DNA from: Hirschia baltica ATCC 49814
Lineage (GTDB): Bacteria; Pseudomonadota; Alphaproteobacteria; Caulobacterales; Hyphomonadaceae
Direction of reading: 5' to 3'
DNA length: 64,000 nt
Assembly: GCF_000023785.1 (NCBI RefSeq)
Contig: NC_012982.1
Span: forward strand, 496,001-560,000
Shown here piece by piece: positions 1-9,233 of this stretch. How positions within the stretch are numbered: the first letter of the stretch is position 1; the number at the start of each line of letters is the position of its first letter. The position numbers were made by a program, and so were the translations under genes. The notes below the pieces were generated by a model. That model was not told the DNA's origin, ran no database searches, and saw nothing but the letters and a program-made list of their open reading frames with translations.

Positions 1-679
1 TAAAAAGAATCTCGGCTTTGACTTGCCCGCTCTTGAAATCATTGCGGCTGATCAAGAACGTTTGAATGTTGATGCGTTTGCGCGTTGGAAAATTGTTGAT
101 CCATTGCAGTTTTTCCGATCTGCAAACAATGAACGCGGTGCGCGCGCTCAGTTGAACGGCATTATGATTGGTGCGCTTCGTAAAGTTTTGGGTGAAGTTG
201 AAACACCTGATATTATTTCCGGACAGCGTGCTGAATTGATGATGTCTATCCGTGACATCTTAAATGATGGTGCTGAAAAATACGGTATTGAAATTGTTGA
301 TGTGCGTATCACACGTGCAGATTTGCCACGCGCCAACTCTGAGCGTGTGTTTGTGAGAATGCAGACAGAACGTCAGCAGCAAGCTGCAGAGATCCGCGCC
401 GAAGGTGAAGAGCAAGCTTTGAGAATCCGTGCGGAAGCAGATAAAAATGCGACTGTTCTTCTTGCAAAAGCAAATGAAGAAAGTGAAAAGATCAAAGGTG
501 ATGGAGATGCACAACGTAACGCTATTTACGCTAATGCATATAATTTGGATCCTGAATTCTTTTCTTTCTACCGTTCAATGGATGCCTATAAAAACGGTGT
601 AAAAGCTGGCACTCCAATGGTGTTGTCACCTGATAGCGATTTCTTTGGTTATTTCGCTAACAAAGACGGTGGAAACTAA
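1..679 (+). CDS. hflC: HflC protease modulator, 5' truncated by window edge
   Basis: C-terminal part of the SPFH/band-7 membrane protein HflC, which with HflK forms the inner-membrane complex that surrounds and restrains FtsH. The reading frame is open to the left edge, so the TTG at 23 is only an internal codon. Visible are the end of the SPFH domain, the Ala/Glu/Arg-rich coiled coil (QQQAAEIRAEGEEQA region) and the C-terminal YRSMDAYK...FGYF stretch typical of HflC. hflK should lie just outside the window. A DegP-type protease follows, a common alphaproteobacterial order, but a strong terminator separates them. Identification is by family pattern. Confidence 0.93.
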   Translation, partial: KKNLGFDLPALEIIAADQERLNVDAFARWKIVDPLQFFRSANNERGARAQLNGIMIGALRKVLGEVETPDIISGQRAELMMSIRDILNDGAEKYGIEIVDVRITRADLPRANSERVFVRMQTERQQQAAEIRAEGEEQALRIRAEADKNATVLLAKANEESEKIKGDGDAQRNAIYANAYNLDPEFFSFYRSMDAYKNGVKAGTPMVLSPDSDFFGYFANKDGGN

Positions 680-739
680 CTTTTTGGGTTCTGGTTGATT
701 GATCAGAATAAATTGAGAGTTTGGCTTTGCCATTATTTT

Positions 740-775
740 GCCGTGTCAGCCATAGATGGTTGGCGCGGCTTTTTA
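740..775 (+). terminator. intrinsic terminator after hflC
   Basis: A 14-position stem (740-753 with 756-769, including wobble pairs) is followed by five Ts. It probably ends the hflKC transcript, so the protease gene downstream needs its own promoter. Confidence 0.75.
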
Positions 776-884
776 TTGTGATGAAGCCTGTTTTGCATTT
801 TAGTTGGATAAATTTGCTACAGAGAATTGAGTTTGTATAAACTAAAGCGTAAGTCGATTCATGCAGGAATTGAGGAAACAAGAA

Positions 885-2354
885 ATGAGACAATCACACT
901 TGCAAGCTAGTTGGAGTGTCGCACTGACATTGTGCGTAGGTCTTGTTTTGGGTTGTTTCAGTGTTGCTTCAGCTCAAACTGCCATTGAAACACCTGCTCA
1001 GGCTCCACAAAATGCGCCTGACAGTTTTTCAAAGCTGGCAGCACGCCTTATGCCGTCAGTTGTGAATATCTCAACTCGTCAGACGATGAGCGCTGGCTCT
1101 GGCATAGGGGCATTTGGTGAGGATTCGCCGCTTGAAGAGTTTAATGAGTTTTTCAATCGCGATGGTGATGGTCTGAAACGGGTGTCTTCACTTGGCTCTG
1201 GCTTTATTATTGATGTTGAAGGTTATGTTGTTACCAATAATCACGTGATTGAATCGGCTGACGAGATTGATGTCGTTTTATCAGATGGGACTATTCTTGC
1301 GGCTGAACTCGTTGGACGAGATGCTGCTACGGACTTGGCTTTGCTAAAAGTTGTCCCAGAAGCGCCTCTCATCTCTGTGGATTTTGGCGATTCTGATTCA
1401 GCATTGGTGGGCGATTGGGTTGTTGCGATTGGGAACCCGTTTGGGCTGGGTGGCACCGTGACTGCGGGTATCGTCTCCGCGCGTGATCGTAATATCAATG
1501 CAGGTCAATATGATGATTTTATTCAAACAGATGCTGCCATTAATAAAGGAAACTCTGGTGGACCATTGTTTAATTTAAATGGTGAAGTCATTGGCGTGAA
1601 TACGGCAATTTATTCTCCTAGCGGTGGCGGAGGGTCTGTGGGGGTTGGCTTTTCTGTACCGTCAAATCTCACAACCCAAATCGTGCAGCAACTCAAAGAC
1701 AAGGGCTTTGTAGAGCGTGGTTGGCTGGGGGTGCGTGTTCAAGGCGTTACGCCTGAATTAGCGCGCAGTTACGGGCGCAAACGAGCCGTTGGCGCGATTG
1801 TAACGCATGTGACAGAGAATAGTCCGGCCTCACGTGCTGGGCTTGAAATCGGAGATTTGATTTACGCGTTCCACGGACAAGAAATTAAAGAAACGAGAGA
1901 TTTATCTAGCATTGTTGCAAGTGCGCCTATTGGTGAGGGAGTTGCAATGTCGGTGCTTCGTAAAAAGAAAGAAACAGAAATTGTCGTGACGTTGGATCTT
2001 ATGGAATCTGATGTCCGTTCTGATGAGCCAGTAGATTATTCCGGTGCACCATCATTTTCGAATTTATTGGGCGTAGAATTATCTGTCATTTCAGATGAAG
2101 ATCGTCGCCGCTATCGTATTCCTGCCTCTGTTGAGGGGGTGGTGGTTGTGCGCGTTGAGCCTGGTTCTGATGCTATTGGCAAGTTATCAAAAGGTGATGT
2201 GATCGTAGAGGTCAATTTTTTGACAGTCCGCACACCAGATGAAGCGATTGCTGAAGCTGAAATTGTAGCAGCGCGGGGTGAACCTGTCTTGCTTCAATTT
2301 TATCGCGATGGAGACACCACATTTAGATCTATACGGACTCGGCAGGACAGCTAA
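885..2354 (+). CDS. DegP/DegQ-type periplasmic serine protease (Do family)
   Basis: HtrA-family periplasmic protease and chaperone that removes misfolded envelope proteins. From the ATG at 885 (GAGGAAA Shine-Dalgarno at 872-878) it is 489 residues. That start is preferred over an ATG at 861, which has no ribosome site. A signal peptide ends at about SVASA. The trypsin-like domain carries His120 (NNHVI), Asp150 (ATDLAL) and Ser224 (GNSGGP). Two PDZ domains follow at roughly 275-370 and 390-480. It sits downstream of hflC as in many alphaproteobacteria. The family and catalytic triad are clear; the exact Deg subtype is not. Confidence 0.93.
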   Translation: MRQSHLQASWSVALTLCVGLVLGCFSVASAQTAIETPAQAPQNAPDSFSKLAARLMPSVVNISTRQTMSAGSGIGAFGEDSPLEEFNEFFNRDGDGLKRVSSLGSGFIIDVEGYVVTNNHVIESADEIDVVLSDGTILAAELVGRDAATDLALLKVVPEAPLISVDFGDSDSALVGDWVVAIGNPFGLGGTVTAGIVSARDRNINAGQYDDFIQTDAAINKGNSGGPLFNLNGEVIGVNTAIYSPSGGGGSVGVGFSVPSNLTTQIVQQLKDKGFVERGWLGVRVQGVTPELARSYGRKRAVGAIVTHVTENSPASRAGLEIGDLIYAFHGQEIKETRDLSSIVASAPIGEGVAMSVLRKKKETEIVVTLDLMESDVRSDEPVDYSGAPSFSNLLGVELSVISDEDRRRYRIPASVEGVVVVRVEPGSDAIGKLSKGDVIVEVNFLTVRTPDEAIAEAEIVAARGEPVLLQFYRDGDTTFRSIRTRQDS

Positions 2355-2518
2355 TTTCATTACAACGCGCATAGAGAAATAAAGCGTGAAAGAGCTAAGA
2401 AGCCTCGCGACAAAAATTTTTATAAGATCTAAGGTTTTTTATTGATCAAATTTATCCAGCCATTAGATTTTATGCGGTCACTTCTTGTTCTGGAAGTAAA
2501 CTAAGTTATGTTTGATGT

Positions 2519-2833
2519 ATGACAAAATTCAAACTTCCTTCATGCCCGGTTTCTCGTGCTGCTGTTATTTTAGGGTCACGCTGGTCTTCTGAGATTATTA
2601 GAGAGTTTGTCTTACATGGAACGCGACGTTTTCAAGACCTTCAGGACACTCTCAAAGGTATTGCGCCGAATACACTTTCAAATCGTTTGAAATTATTTGA
2701 AGACCATGGGGTATTGGAACGGCGATATTATGAGAAGCATCCCCCGAGGGCAGAATATGTACTCACCGAAAAAGGTAAGAAGTTGGAGCCTGTTTTGAGG
2801 GCTATGCAGGTTTGGGGCAGTGAAGCCAAATAG
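2519..2833 (+). CDS. HxlR-family winged-helix transcriptional regulator
   Basis: Short one-domain regulator (104 residues) of the HxlR/DUF24 family. The N-terminal CPVSRAAVILGSRW motif carries the Cys (residue 9) typical of the family and often redox-sensitive. The winged helix continues through GIAPNTLSNRLKLFEDHGVLERR to an ERR-Y...YVLTEKG wing. It stands alone between the protease and serB, facing serB tail to tail, so its targets cannot be read from context. HxlR proteins usually control a divergent neighbour, but none is present here. Confidence 0.88.
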   Translation: MTKFKLPSCPVSRAAVILGSRWSSEIIREFVLHGTRRFQDLQDTLKGIAPNTLSNRLKLFEDHGVLERRYYEKHPPRAEYVLTEKGKKLEPVLRAMQVWGSEAK

Positions 2834-2888
2834 ATAAATACTTCCAAACCAGCAGCTATCTCATCTGGAGCCGTAATGCGCGCTTAAA

Positions 2889-3776
2889 TTAGTCAGTGAC
2901 GAATTCAGATTCGTGATAACCTTGAAAGAATAGAGCGGGGATTAGGCTTTTGCCTTTGATGGCCACGTCTGCCTGAGCAGAAACAACAGGCTTGGCGCAA
3001 TAGGCGAGGCCCATGCCTGCTGCTTCAATCATAGCCAAATCGTTTGCACCATCTCCCATGGCTAAAGCATCAGCGGCGGTAACACCCGCAATAGCTGCTT
3101 CCTCATTCAGTGCAATTAGTTTTGCTTCACGACCAAGGATAGGCATGCCGACTTCACCAGTCATGAGATTGTTTTCAATTATGAGTGTGTTGGCGCGGTT
3201 GTGGTGAAAGCCAGCTAGTTCTTGAACTTTGGAAGTGAAAAATGTGAAACCGCCAGAGACGAGTACACAGCGTGCGCCATATGCTTCCATTGTTTTGACA
3301 ACAGTGCGTGCGCCTTCATTTAAGGTGATACGTTCTTTAAAACAATCTTCGAGAACTGATACTGATAGGCCTTTGAGCATTTCAACGCGTGTTTTCAATG
3401 CGCCTTCAAAATCCAGCTCACCACGCATCGCACGTTCTGTTATTTCAGAAACTTCGTCTTTTTTGCCAGCAAAGTCTGCAAGTTCATCAATACATTCCTG
3501 ACCGATAATTGTGGAGTCCATGTCGGATATGAGTAGTTTTTTCTTGCGGTTTTCTTCGGGAACGAAAGCAAATTCACCACGGCTATCTTTTAGTTGGATA
3601 GCGACATCTTCGGCTAGCTCTTCCCATGCATCTTGTTCTATGCTGCGTTCTTTGCAATTCCATGTTTCGCCGCCAAGGTCGGTAATGTCACCAATAGCAC
3701 CATGTGCGCCTTCTAGAATACGGTCTATTGCAGAAGACAAATTGTCGGATTTTTTTGCGGCGATAACAAGTTTCAT
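2889..3776 (-). CDS. serB: phosphoserine phosphatase SerB
   Basis: Last enzyme of serine biosynthesis, hydrolysing O-phosphoserine to serine. It is a HAD-superfamily enzyme: the DxDxT nucleophile motif LISDMDST places Asp85 and Asp87, and the late motif GDGANDLAMIEAAG is present. The N-terminal 80 residues form a small ACT-like region. I start at the ATG at 3774-3776 (MKLVIAAKK), with AAGGGT upstream. A longer open frame to 3935 runs over the miaA start region and is not supported. Length 295 residues is normal. It is divergent from miaA. Confidence 0.94.
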   Translation of the reverse strand: MKLVIAAKKSDNLSSAIDRILEGAHGAIGDITDLGGETWNCKERSIEQDAWEELAEDVAIQLKDSRGEFAFVPEENRKKKLLISDMDSTIIGQECIDELADFAGKKDEVSEITERAMRGELDFEGALKTRVEMLKGLSVSVLEDCFKERITLNEGARTVVKTMEAYGARCVLVSGGFTFFTSKVQELAGFHHNRANTLIIENNLMTGEVGMPILGREAKLIALNEEAAIAGVTAADALAMGDGANDLAMIEAAGMGLAYCAKPVVSAQADVAIKGKSLIPALFFQGYHESEFVTD

Positions 3777-3834
3777 AAAACCCGTACCCTTATAGTTAGA
3801 AGTGGGCGGTAAGCTTAAAAAGGATAAGCTCATA

Positions 3835-4779
3835 GTGCGAACCGCGCCAGCAATACTGATCCACGGGCCAACTGCAAGCGGAAAAACAGATTTATCTATC
3901 GCACTTGCAAAAGAGTTGGATGGTGAAATCATCAATGCTGATGCTATGCAGGTGTATAAGGACCTATCGGTTTTGTCTGCAAGACCTTCAATAGAAGAGA
4001 TTGCACAAGCACCTCATCACATGTTTGGTCATGTTGATGGTTCTCAGCGTTATTCTACGGGATTATGGCTTAAAGACGCATGTGAGCGCATTGAAGATAT
4101 TCGGGCGCGCGGAAAAGTGCCTATTCTCGCTGGTGGGACAGGACTGTATCTGTCAGCGCTTGTGCACGGCCTTTCTAAGGTGCCGGATGTCCCTGAAAGT
4201 GTAAAACGCAAAGCATTGGATCAAGTTGAAGAAGATCGAGAAGCTGCGCATAAGGCGCTTGCTTTGGTTGATCCAGAGGCTGCAATGCGCATTCGGCCGT
4301 TAGATATTCAAAGGCTAACTCGCGCGCTTGAAGTATTTTATCATACTGGCAGGTCAATTACCTCGTTTCAAACTCCTGAGCCGCCATTTTTAAAACAAAA
4401 CGAATGGGTCGGTTTCGCGTTAACGCCGATACGCGCAGAATTATATGCGCGTATTAATGCGCGTTACGATAAAATGCTGGAAACAGGCGCGCCAGACGAA
4501 GCCCGTATTCTTTATGAACGGGGCCTTTCCAAGGATTTACCGATCATGCGAGCGCATGGCATGCCCGGTTTTTGTGAGTATTTTGATGGGGCAATTCGTT
4601 TGGAAGACTCTATTGAGCGAGGAAAACGAGATACTCGCCGTTACGCTAAAAGGCAGTTTACATGGATAGCCCATCAATTTCCGTTTTGGGCGCGTATTCC
4701 TTCAAATAGTCTGGAAGTTCGCAAAAAGGTGATATGTTCTATTCATAGTGAGATTGACGAAAGAGTTTTGAGGGGCTAA
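3835..4779 (+). CDS. miaA: tRNA dimethylallyltransferase MiaA
   Basis: Transfers dimethylallyl to N6 of A37 in tRNAs that read UNN codons. The P-loop GPTASGKT (11-18) and the DAMQVYKDL substrate motif follow immediately after the start, and LAGGTGLYLSAL and the R-H-G-P/M region are also present. The GTG at 3835 is chosen because AAGGA lies 10 bases upstream; an in-frame GTG at 3802 would add 11 residues. Length 314 fits the family. The 3' end may contain the promoter of the ilv leader. Confidence 0.94.
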   Translation: MRTAPAILIHGPTASGKTDLSIALAKELDGEIINADAMQVYKDLSVLSARPSIEEIAQAPHHMFGHVDGSQRYSTGLWLKDACERIEDIRARGKVPILAGGTGLYLSALVHGLSKVPDVPESVKRKALDQVEEDREAAHKALALVDPEAAMRIRPLDIQRLTRALEVFYHTGRSITSFQTPEPPFLKQNEWVGFALTPIRAELYARINARYDKMLETGAPDEARILYERGLSKDLPIMRAHGMPGFCEYFDGAIRLEDSIERGKRDTRRYAKRQFTWIAHQFPFWARIPSNSLEVRKKVICSIHSEIDERVLRG

Positions 4780-4782
4780 AGC
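4754..4782 (+). promoter_or_regulatory. possible promoter of the ilv leader
   Basis: TTGACG at 4754-4759 is followed after 17 bases by TAAAGC at 4777-4782. A start near 4789 would give about 20 untranslated bases before the leader peptide. The -10 match is poor, so this is only a candidate. Confidence 0.3.
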
Positions 4783-4809
4783 CATTCTCACAGTTTTTTG
4801 GGAAAGATC

Positions 4810-4863
4810 ATGCTCAACGCATCTATCGTACTACTCGTTATTAGCCCGGCATCCCTCGCTTAA
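4810..4863 (+). CDS. ilv leader peptide (branched-chain attenuator)
   Basis: A 17-codon reading frame, MLNASIVLLVISPASLA, preceded by GGGAAAG. It has a run of six codons for Ile, Val, Leu, Leu, Val, Ile just before the first terminator-like hairpin, and its stop codon lies in that hairpin's loop. This is the expected layout of a transcription attenuator sensing charged Ile/Val/Leu tRNAs, and it sits directly upstream of ilvB. Attenuators of this kind are known before ilv genes in proteobacteria. The peptide itself is probably not a functional product. Too short for routine gene calling. Confidence 0.82.
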   Translation: MLNASIVLLVISPASLA

Positions 4864-4887
4864 CGCGGAAGGGGATGTCGGGTTTTT
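4845..4887 (+). terminator. ilv attenuator hairpin 1
   Basis: Stem CCCGGCATCCC (4845-4855) pairs with GGGATGTCGGG (4872-4882), with one G-U pair, followed by five Ts. The 5' arm overlaps the 3' part of the leader peptide, so a ribosome stalled on the Ile/Val/Leu codons would mask it. Confidence 0.75.
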
Positions 4888-4894
4888 GAAATTG

Positions 4895-4918
4895 GGGCTC
4901 CAACATGGAGCCCTTTTT
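4895..4918 (+). terminator. ilv leader hairpin 2 (second terminator)
   Basis: Perfect 7-bp stem GGGCTCC (4895-4901) with GGAGCCC (4907-4913), loop AACAT, then five Ts. It follows hairpin 1 by 12 bases. AGCCC at 4843-4847 could pair with GGGCT at 4895-4899 as a weak antiterminator. Confidence 0.7.
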
Positions 4919-4983
4919 CGTAGTTTCGCGTTGCCCCAGTCGATCATATATTTTTGAAAAAAATCAGATTCCGGAGAGACCCC

Positions 4984-6765
4984 ATGGCTCCAAAAAATAA
5001 AAACTCGAAATCGCTTCCCCCTACAACTTTGACCGGTGCAGAAATGGTGTTGCGCGCGCTGAAAGAGCAGGGCGTTGATACCATATTTGGTTATCCTGGT
5101 GGTGCAGTTCTTCCAATTTATGATGCGATTTATAATCAAAATGCTGTTGAGCATGTCTTAGTACGTCATGAGCAAGGGGCAGGCCATGCAGCGGAAGGAT
5201 ATGCGCGCTCAACGGGTAAATGTGGTGTTGCGCTTGTAACGTCTGGACCAGGTGCAACCAATATGGTGACGCCGATTGCTGATGCAATGCTGGATTCCAT
5301 TCCAATGGTTGTTCTAACTGGACAAGTTCCAACCCACCTTATCGGGACAGATGCTTTCCAAGAGTGTGATACGGTTGGTGTGACGCGGGCATGTTGTAAA
5401 CACAATTACCTTGTTAAAGACGTAAATGATCTCGCGCGTATTATGCATGAGGCATTTTATGTTGCGACTAGCGGGCGTCCGGGCCCCGTTGTTATTGATA
5501 TTCCTAAGGATGTTCAGTTTGCTTCAGGTGAATATTGCGGGCCGGAAGCTGTAGAACACCGTACATATCAGCCGCGTACGGAGCCTAAAGAAAAGCGTAT
5601 CGAACAAGCTTTAGAGCTGATGAAAACCGCATCTAAGCCGATTTTCTACACTGGTGGCGGTGTTATCAATTCGGGGCCAAAAGCTTCTAAAGTGTTGCGT
5701 GAATTAGTGGCAGAAACAGGTTTTCCTATCACTTCTACATTGATGGGGCTTGGTGCGTATCCGGGTGAAGACGAAAAATTCCTTGGTATGCTGGGAATGC
5801 ACGGATCTTATGAAGCTAATAATGCGATGCATGATTGTGATGTGATGATTTGTGTCGGTGCGCGCTTTGATGACCGTGTAACGGGGCGTTTGGATGCGTT
5901 TTCTCCAAATTCTAAAAAAATCCATATTGATATAGACCCATCATCCATAAACAAGGTTGTGCGTGTTGACGTGCCTGTTGTTGGTGATTGTGAAAGAGCA
6001 TTGAGCGCTTTGCTTGAAGGTTGGCGAGAGAATAAGAAAAGAACGCCATCTCTAAAAGCGTGGTGGAGCCAGATTAATGAATGGAAAGCGCGCCAGTCTT
6101 TTTCCTATCCAAAATCGGATGAAGTGATTAAACCGCAATACGCAATTGAGCGGTTATATGAACTAACAAAAGAGCGTGACGACGTTTATATCACGACTGA
6201 AGTTGGTCAGCATCAAATGTGGGCTGCGCAACATTTTAAATTTGCAGAACCAAATCACTGGATGACCTCTGGTGGGCTTGGGACTATGGGGTATGGGTTG
6301 CCGGCGGCAGTCGGTGTTCAAAAAGCACATCCCGGTGCGCTTGTGGTTGATATCGCTGGTGAAGCTTCTATCCAGATGTGTATGCAGGAGTTTTCTACTG
6401 CCATTCAGCACAAATTGCCGGTTAAAATATTTATTCTAAATAATGAATGGATGGGCATGGTTCGTCAGTGGCAGCAATTATTGCATGGTGAACGATACTC
6501 TAGTTCTTATTCTGAAACATTACCGGATTTCGTGAAGTTGGCGGAAGCTCTTGGTGGGCATGGAATAAAGTGTAGCGATCCAACAATGCTTGATGATGCA
6601 CTTCTTGAAATGATCAACCATGACGGGCCTGTGATTTTTGATTGTATGGTTGAAAAAGCAGAAAATTGTTTGCCAATGATCCCGTCGGGTGCTGCACACA
6701 ATGAGATGATCCTGTCTGATATTACAGGTGATGAAATTGATGAAGCTGGTAAGCAGCTTGTTTAA
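4984..6765 (+). CDS. ilvB: acetolactate synthase large subunit
   Basis: Catalytic subunit of acetohydroxyacid synthase, the first shared step of Val/Leu/Ile synthesis. It condenses two pyruvates, or pyruvate with 2-ketobutyrate, using ThDP, FAD and Mg. Seen are the N-terminal ThDP domain with the VRHEQGAGHAAEGYARS glutamate motif, the central FAD-binding region (GGGVINSG, GARFDDRVTG) and the C-terminal GEASIQMCMQEFSTA...NNEWMGMVRQWQ metal/ThDP motif. One departure is GEAS where most homologues have GDGS. The ATG at 4984 with GGAGAG 5 bases upstream gives 593 residues. First gene of the ilv operon, controlled by the leader just upstream. Confidence 0.96.
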   Translation: MAPKNKNSKSLPPTTLTGAEMVLRALKEQGVDTIFGYPGGAVLPIYDAIYNQNAVEHVLVRHEQGAGHAAEGYARSTGKCGVALVTSGPGATNMVTPIADAMLDSIPMVVLTGQVPTHLIGTDAFQECDTVGVTRACCKHNYLVKDVNDLARIMHEAFYVATSGRPGPVVIDIPKDVQFASGEYCGPEAVEHRTYQPRTEPKEKRIEQALELMKTASKPIFYTGGGVINSGPKASKVLRELVAETGFPITSTLMGLGAYPGEDEKFLGMLGMHGSYEANNAMHDCDVMICVGARFDDRVTGRLDAFSPNSKKIHIDIDPSSINKVVRVDVPVVGDCERALSALLEGWRENKKRTPSLKAWWSQINEWKARQSFSYPKSDEVIKPQYAIERLYELTKERDDVYITTEVGQHQMWAAQHFKFAEPNHWMTSGGLGTMGYGLPAAVGVQKAHPGALVVDIAGEASIQMCMQEFSTAIQHKLPVKIFILNNEWMGMVRQWQQLLHGERYSSSYSETLPDFVKLAEALGGHGIKCSDPTMLDDALLEMINHDGPVIFDCMVEKAENCLPMIPSGAAHNEMILSDITGDEIDEAGKQLV

Positions 6766-6789
6766 GGCATGGCTGAAGGAGTTACGAAC

Positions 6790-7374
6790 ATGACTGATGC
6801 AGAAATTGAAGCCATGCAAGATGCGATGGAACCTGCTTCCGCATATGATCTTCACCATGGTGAAGATATTATCGAGAAGCGGACACTTGCTATCATTGTT
6901 GATAACGAACCTGGAGTTCTGGCAAGGGTTGTCGGGCTGTTTTCCGCACGTGGATATAACATTGAAAGTCTCACTGTTGCCGAAGTTGATTTTAAATCCC
7001 ACACGTCTCGCATAACGATTGTGAGTAATGGGACTAATCACACACTTGAGCAGATTGAAGCACAATTGTTACGCCTTGTGCCTGTGGCTCGTGTGATTGA
7101 TATCACGAATTCAAAGTCTGGAATTGAACGTGAGCTTGCGCTGTTAAAAGTTGCAGGTAAAGGCGAGAAACGTGTGGAAGCTTTACGGATAAGCGAAATT
7201 TTCCGTTGCAATGTTGTTGATACGACAAATGAAAGCTTCGTTTTTGAAGTGACTGGAACGTCTGCCAAAATTGATCAGATGGTCGAACTTATGCTTCCGC
7301 TTGGTTTGGTTGAAGTCTCAAGAACGGGTGTATTATCGCTTCAGCGCGGCCCTCATGCGGGAGCTGGTCGGTAG
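6790..7374 (+). CDS. ilvH: acetolactate synthase small subunit
   Basis: Regulatory subunit that activates IlvB and confers valine feedback inhibition. An N-terminal ACT domain (TLAIIVDNEPGVLARVVGLFSARGYNIESL) is followed by a C-terminal ALS_ss_C domain. The ATG at 6790 is chosen because AAGGAG lies 8 bases before it; an ATG at 6769 in the same frame has a poor site. About 194 residues, slightly longer than many IlvH because of an acidic N-terminal tail. It follows ilvB by 24 bases and should be co-transcribed with it. Confidence 0.95.
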   Translation: MTDAEIEAMQDAMEPASAYDLHHGEDIIEKRTLAIIVDNEPGVLARVVGLFSARGYNIESLTVAEVDFKSHTSRITIVSNGTNHTLEQIEAQLLRLVPVARVIDITNSKSGIERELALLKVAGKGEKRVEALRISEIFRCNVVDTTNESFVFEVTGTSAKIDQMVELMLPLGLVEVSRTGVLSLQRGPHAGAGR

Positions 7375-7377
7375 ATT

Positions 7378-8124
7378 ATGTCGTCCGGTAAGAAAATTTA
7401 CGACATGCTAGAACATTTAACGGTTCCTGAAACGGAAGCGAATGTGGATGCATTGCTAAATGGATTGCCGGATGCGACTTCACCTCAGGTGATTTCGTTT
7501 GTGAATGCACACGCTGTAAATTTGATGGTGAAAGATGAGGGCTTGTTCAAAGCGCTGATCGGATCGGATATTTTATTGCGAGATGGTTCAGGCATGAAGA
7601 TTTTAATGAAATGGCTAAACCAAAATCCGGGTGCAAACCTGAATGGTACAGATCTAATACCACGCATTATTGAGAAATTTGATGGTATGAAGGTCGCTGT
7701 ATTTGGAACTCAGGAGCCTTGGTTGTCTAAAGGCTGTGATGTCATTGAAACGCGTGGTGGAACAATCGTATCGCGTTTGAATGGTTTCCAAGATGAAGCA
7801 GCTTATATTGAAGCGATTGAGACCTCTAAACCCGACCTTGTGATTCTTGCTATGGGAATGCCCAAGCAAGAAATGACTTCTATGGCTTTGCGGGCAGCAG
7901 CGAGCTGGCCGACGACAATAGTAAATGGTGGAGCTATTATTGATTTCCTTGCTGAACGCGTTAACCGCGCACCAGAAACTTGGCGAAAGCTGGGTATGGA
8001 ATGGCTCTACCGTCTCATTCAAGAACCTAAACGACTATTCGGCCGATACGTGGTTGGAAATGTCATTTTTCTCACGCGTGGTTTGATATTATGTGTGACC
8101 CAAGCTAATCCCAAAATAACTTAA
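7378..8124 (+). CDS. WecG/TagA/CpsF-family glycosyltransferase inside the ilv operon
   Basis: Glycosyltransferase family 26 protein. Members transfer ManNAc-type sugars from UDP-sugars to a lipid-linked acceptor in envelope polysaccharide synthesis. Diagnostic patterns are FVNAHAVNLM, the LLRDGSGMKIL motif with the conserved Asp, GTDLIPRI, VAVFGTQEPWL, PDLVILAMGMPKQE and the C-terminal RAPETWRKLGMEWLYRLIQEPKRLFGRYV tail that helps membrane binding. 248 residues. It starts 3 bases after ilvH and ends 31 bases before ilvC, so it is probably on the ilv transcript although no link to amino-acid synthesis is known. The actual sugar cannot be inferred. Confidence 0.93.
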   Translation: MSSGKKIYDMLEHLTVPETEANVDALLNGLPDATSPQVISFVNAHAVNLMVKDEGLFKALIGSDILLRDGSGMKILMKWLNQNPGANLNGTDLIPRIIEKFDGMKVAVFGTQEPWLSKGCDVIETRGGTIVSRLNGFQDEAAYIEAIETSKPDLVILAMGMPKQEMTSMALRAAASWPTTIVNGGAIIDFLAERVNRAPETWRKLGMEWLYRLIQEPKRLFGRYVVGNVIFLTRGLILCVTQANPKIT

Positions 8125-8143
8125 ATTATAGAATTGACCCTAA

Positions 8144-9175
<1,032 letters not shown>

Positions 9176-9200
9176 ATGTTCAGGTGCGAAATAAAAGAAA

Positions 9201-9229
9201 CCCCGCTTCACAAAGAGGCGGGGTTTTTT
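9201..9229 (+). terminator. terminator after ilvC
   Basis: Stem 9201-9209 with 9215-9223 (CCCCGC core, loop ACAAA) followed by six Ts. Confidence 0.9.
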
Positions 9230-9233
9230 CATT

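Noticed and set aside
3777-3935. N-terminal extension of serB
   Set aside because: It runs over the miaA start region on the other strand. The normal SerB N-terminus begins at the ATG at 3776.
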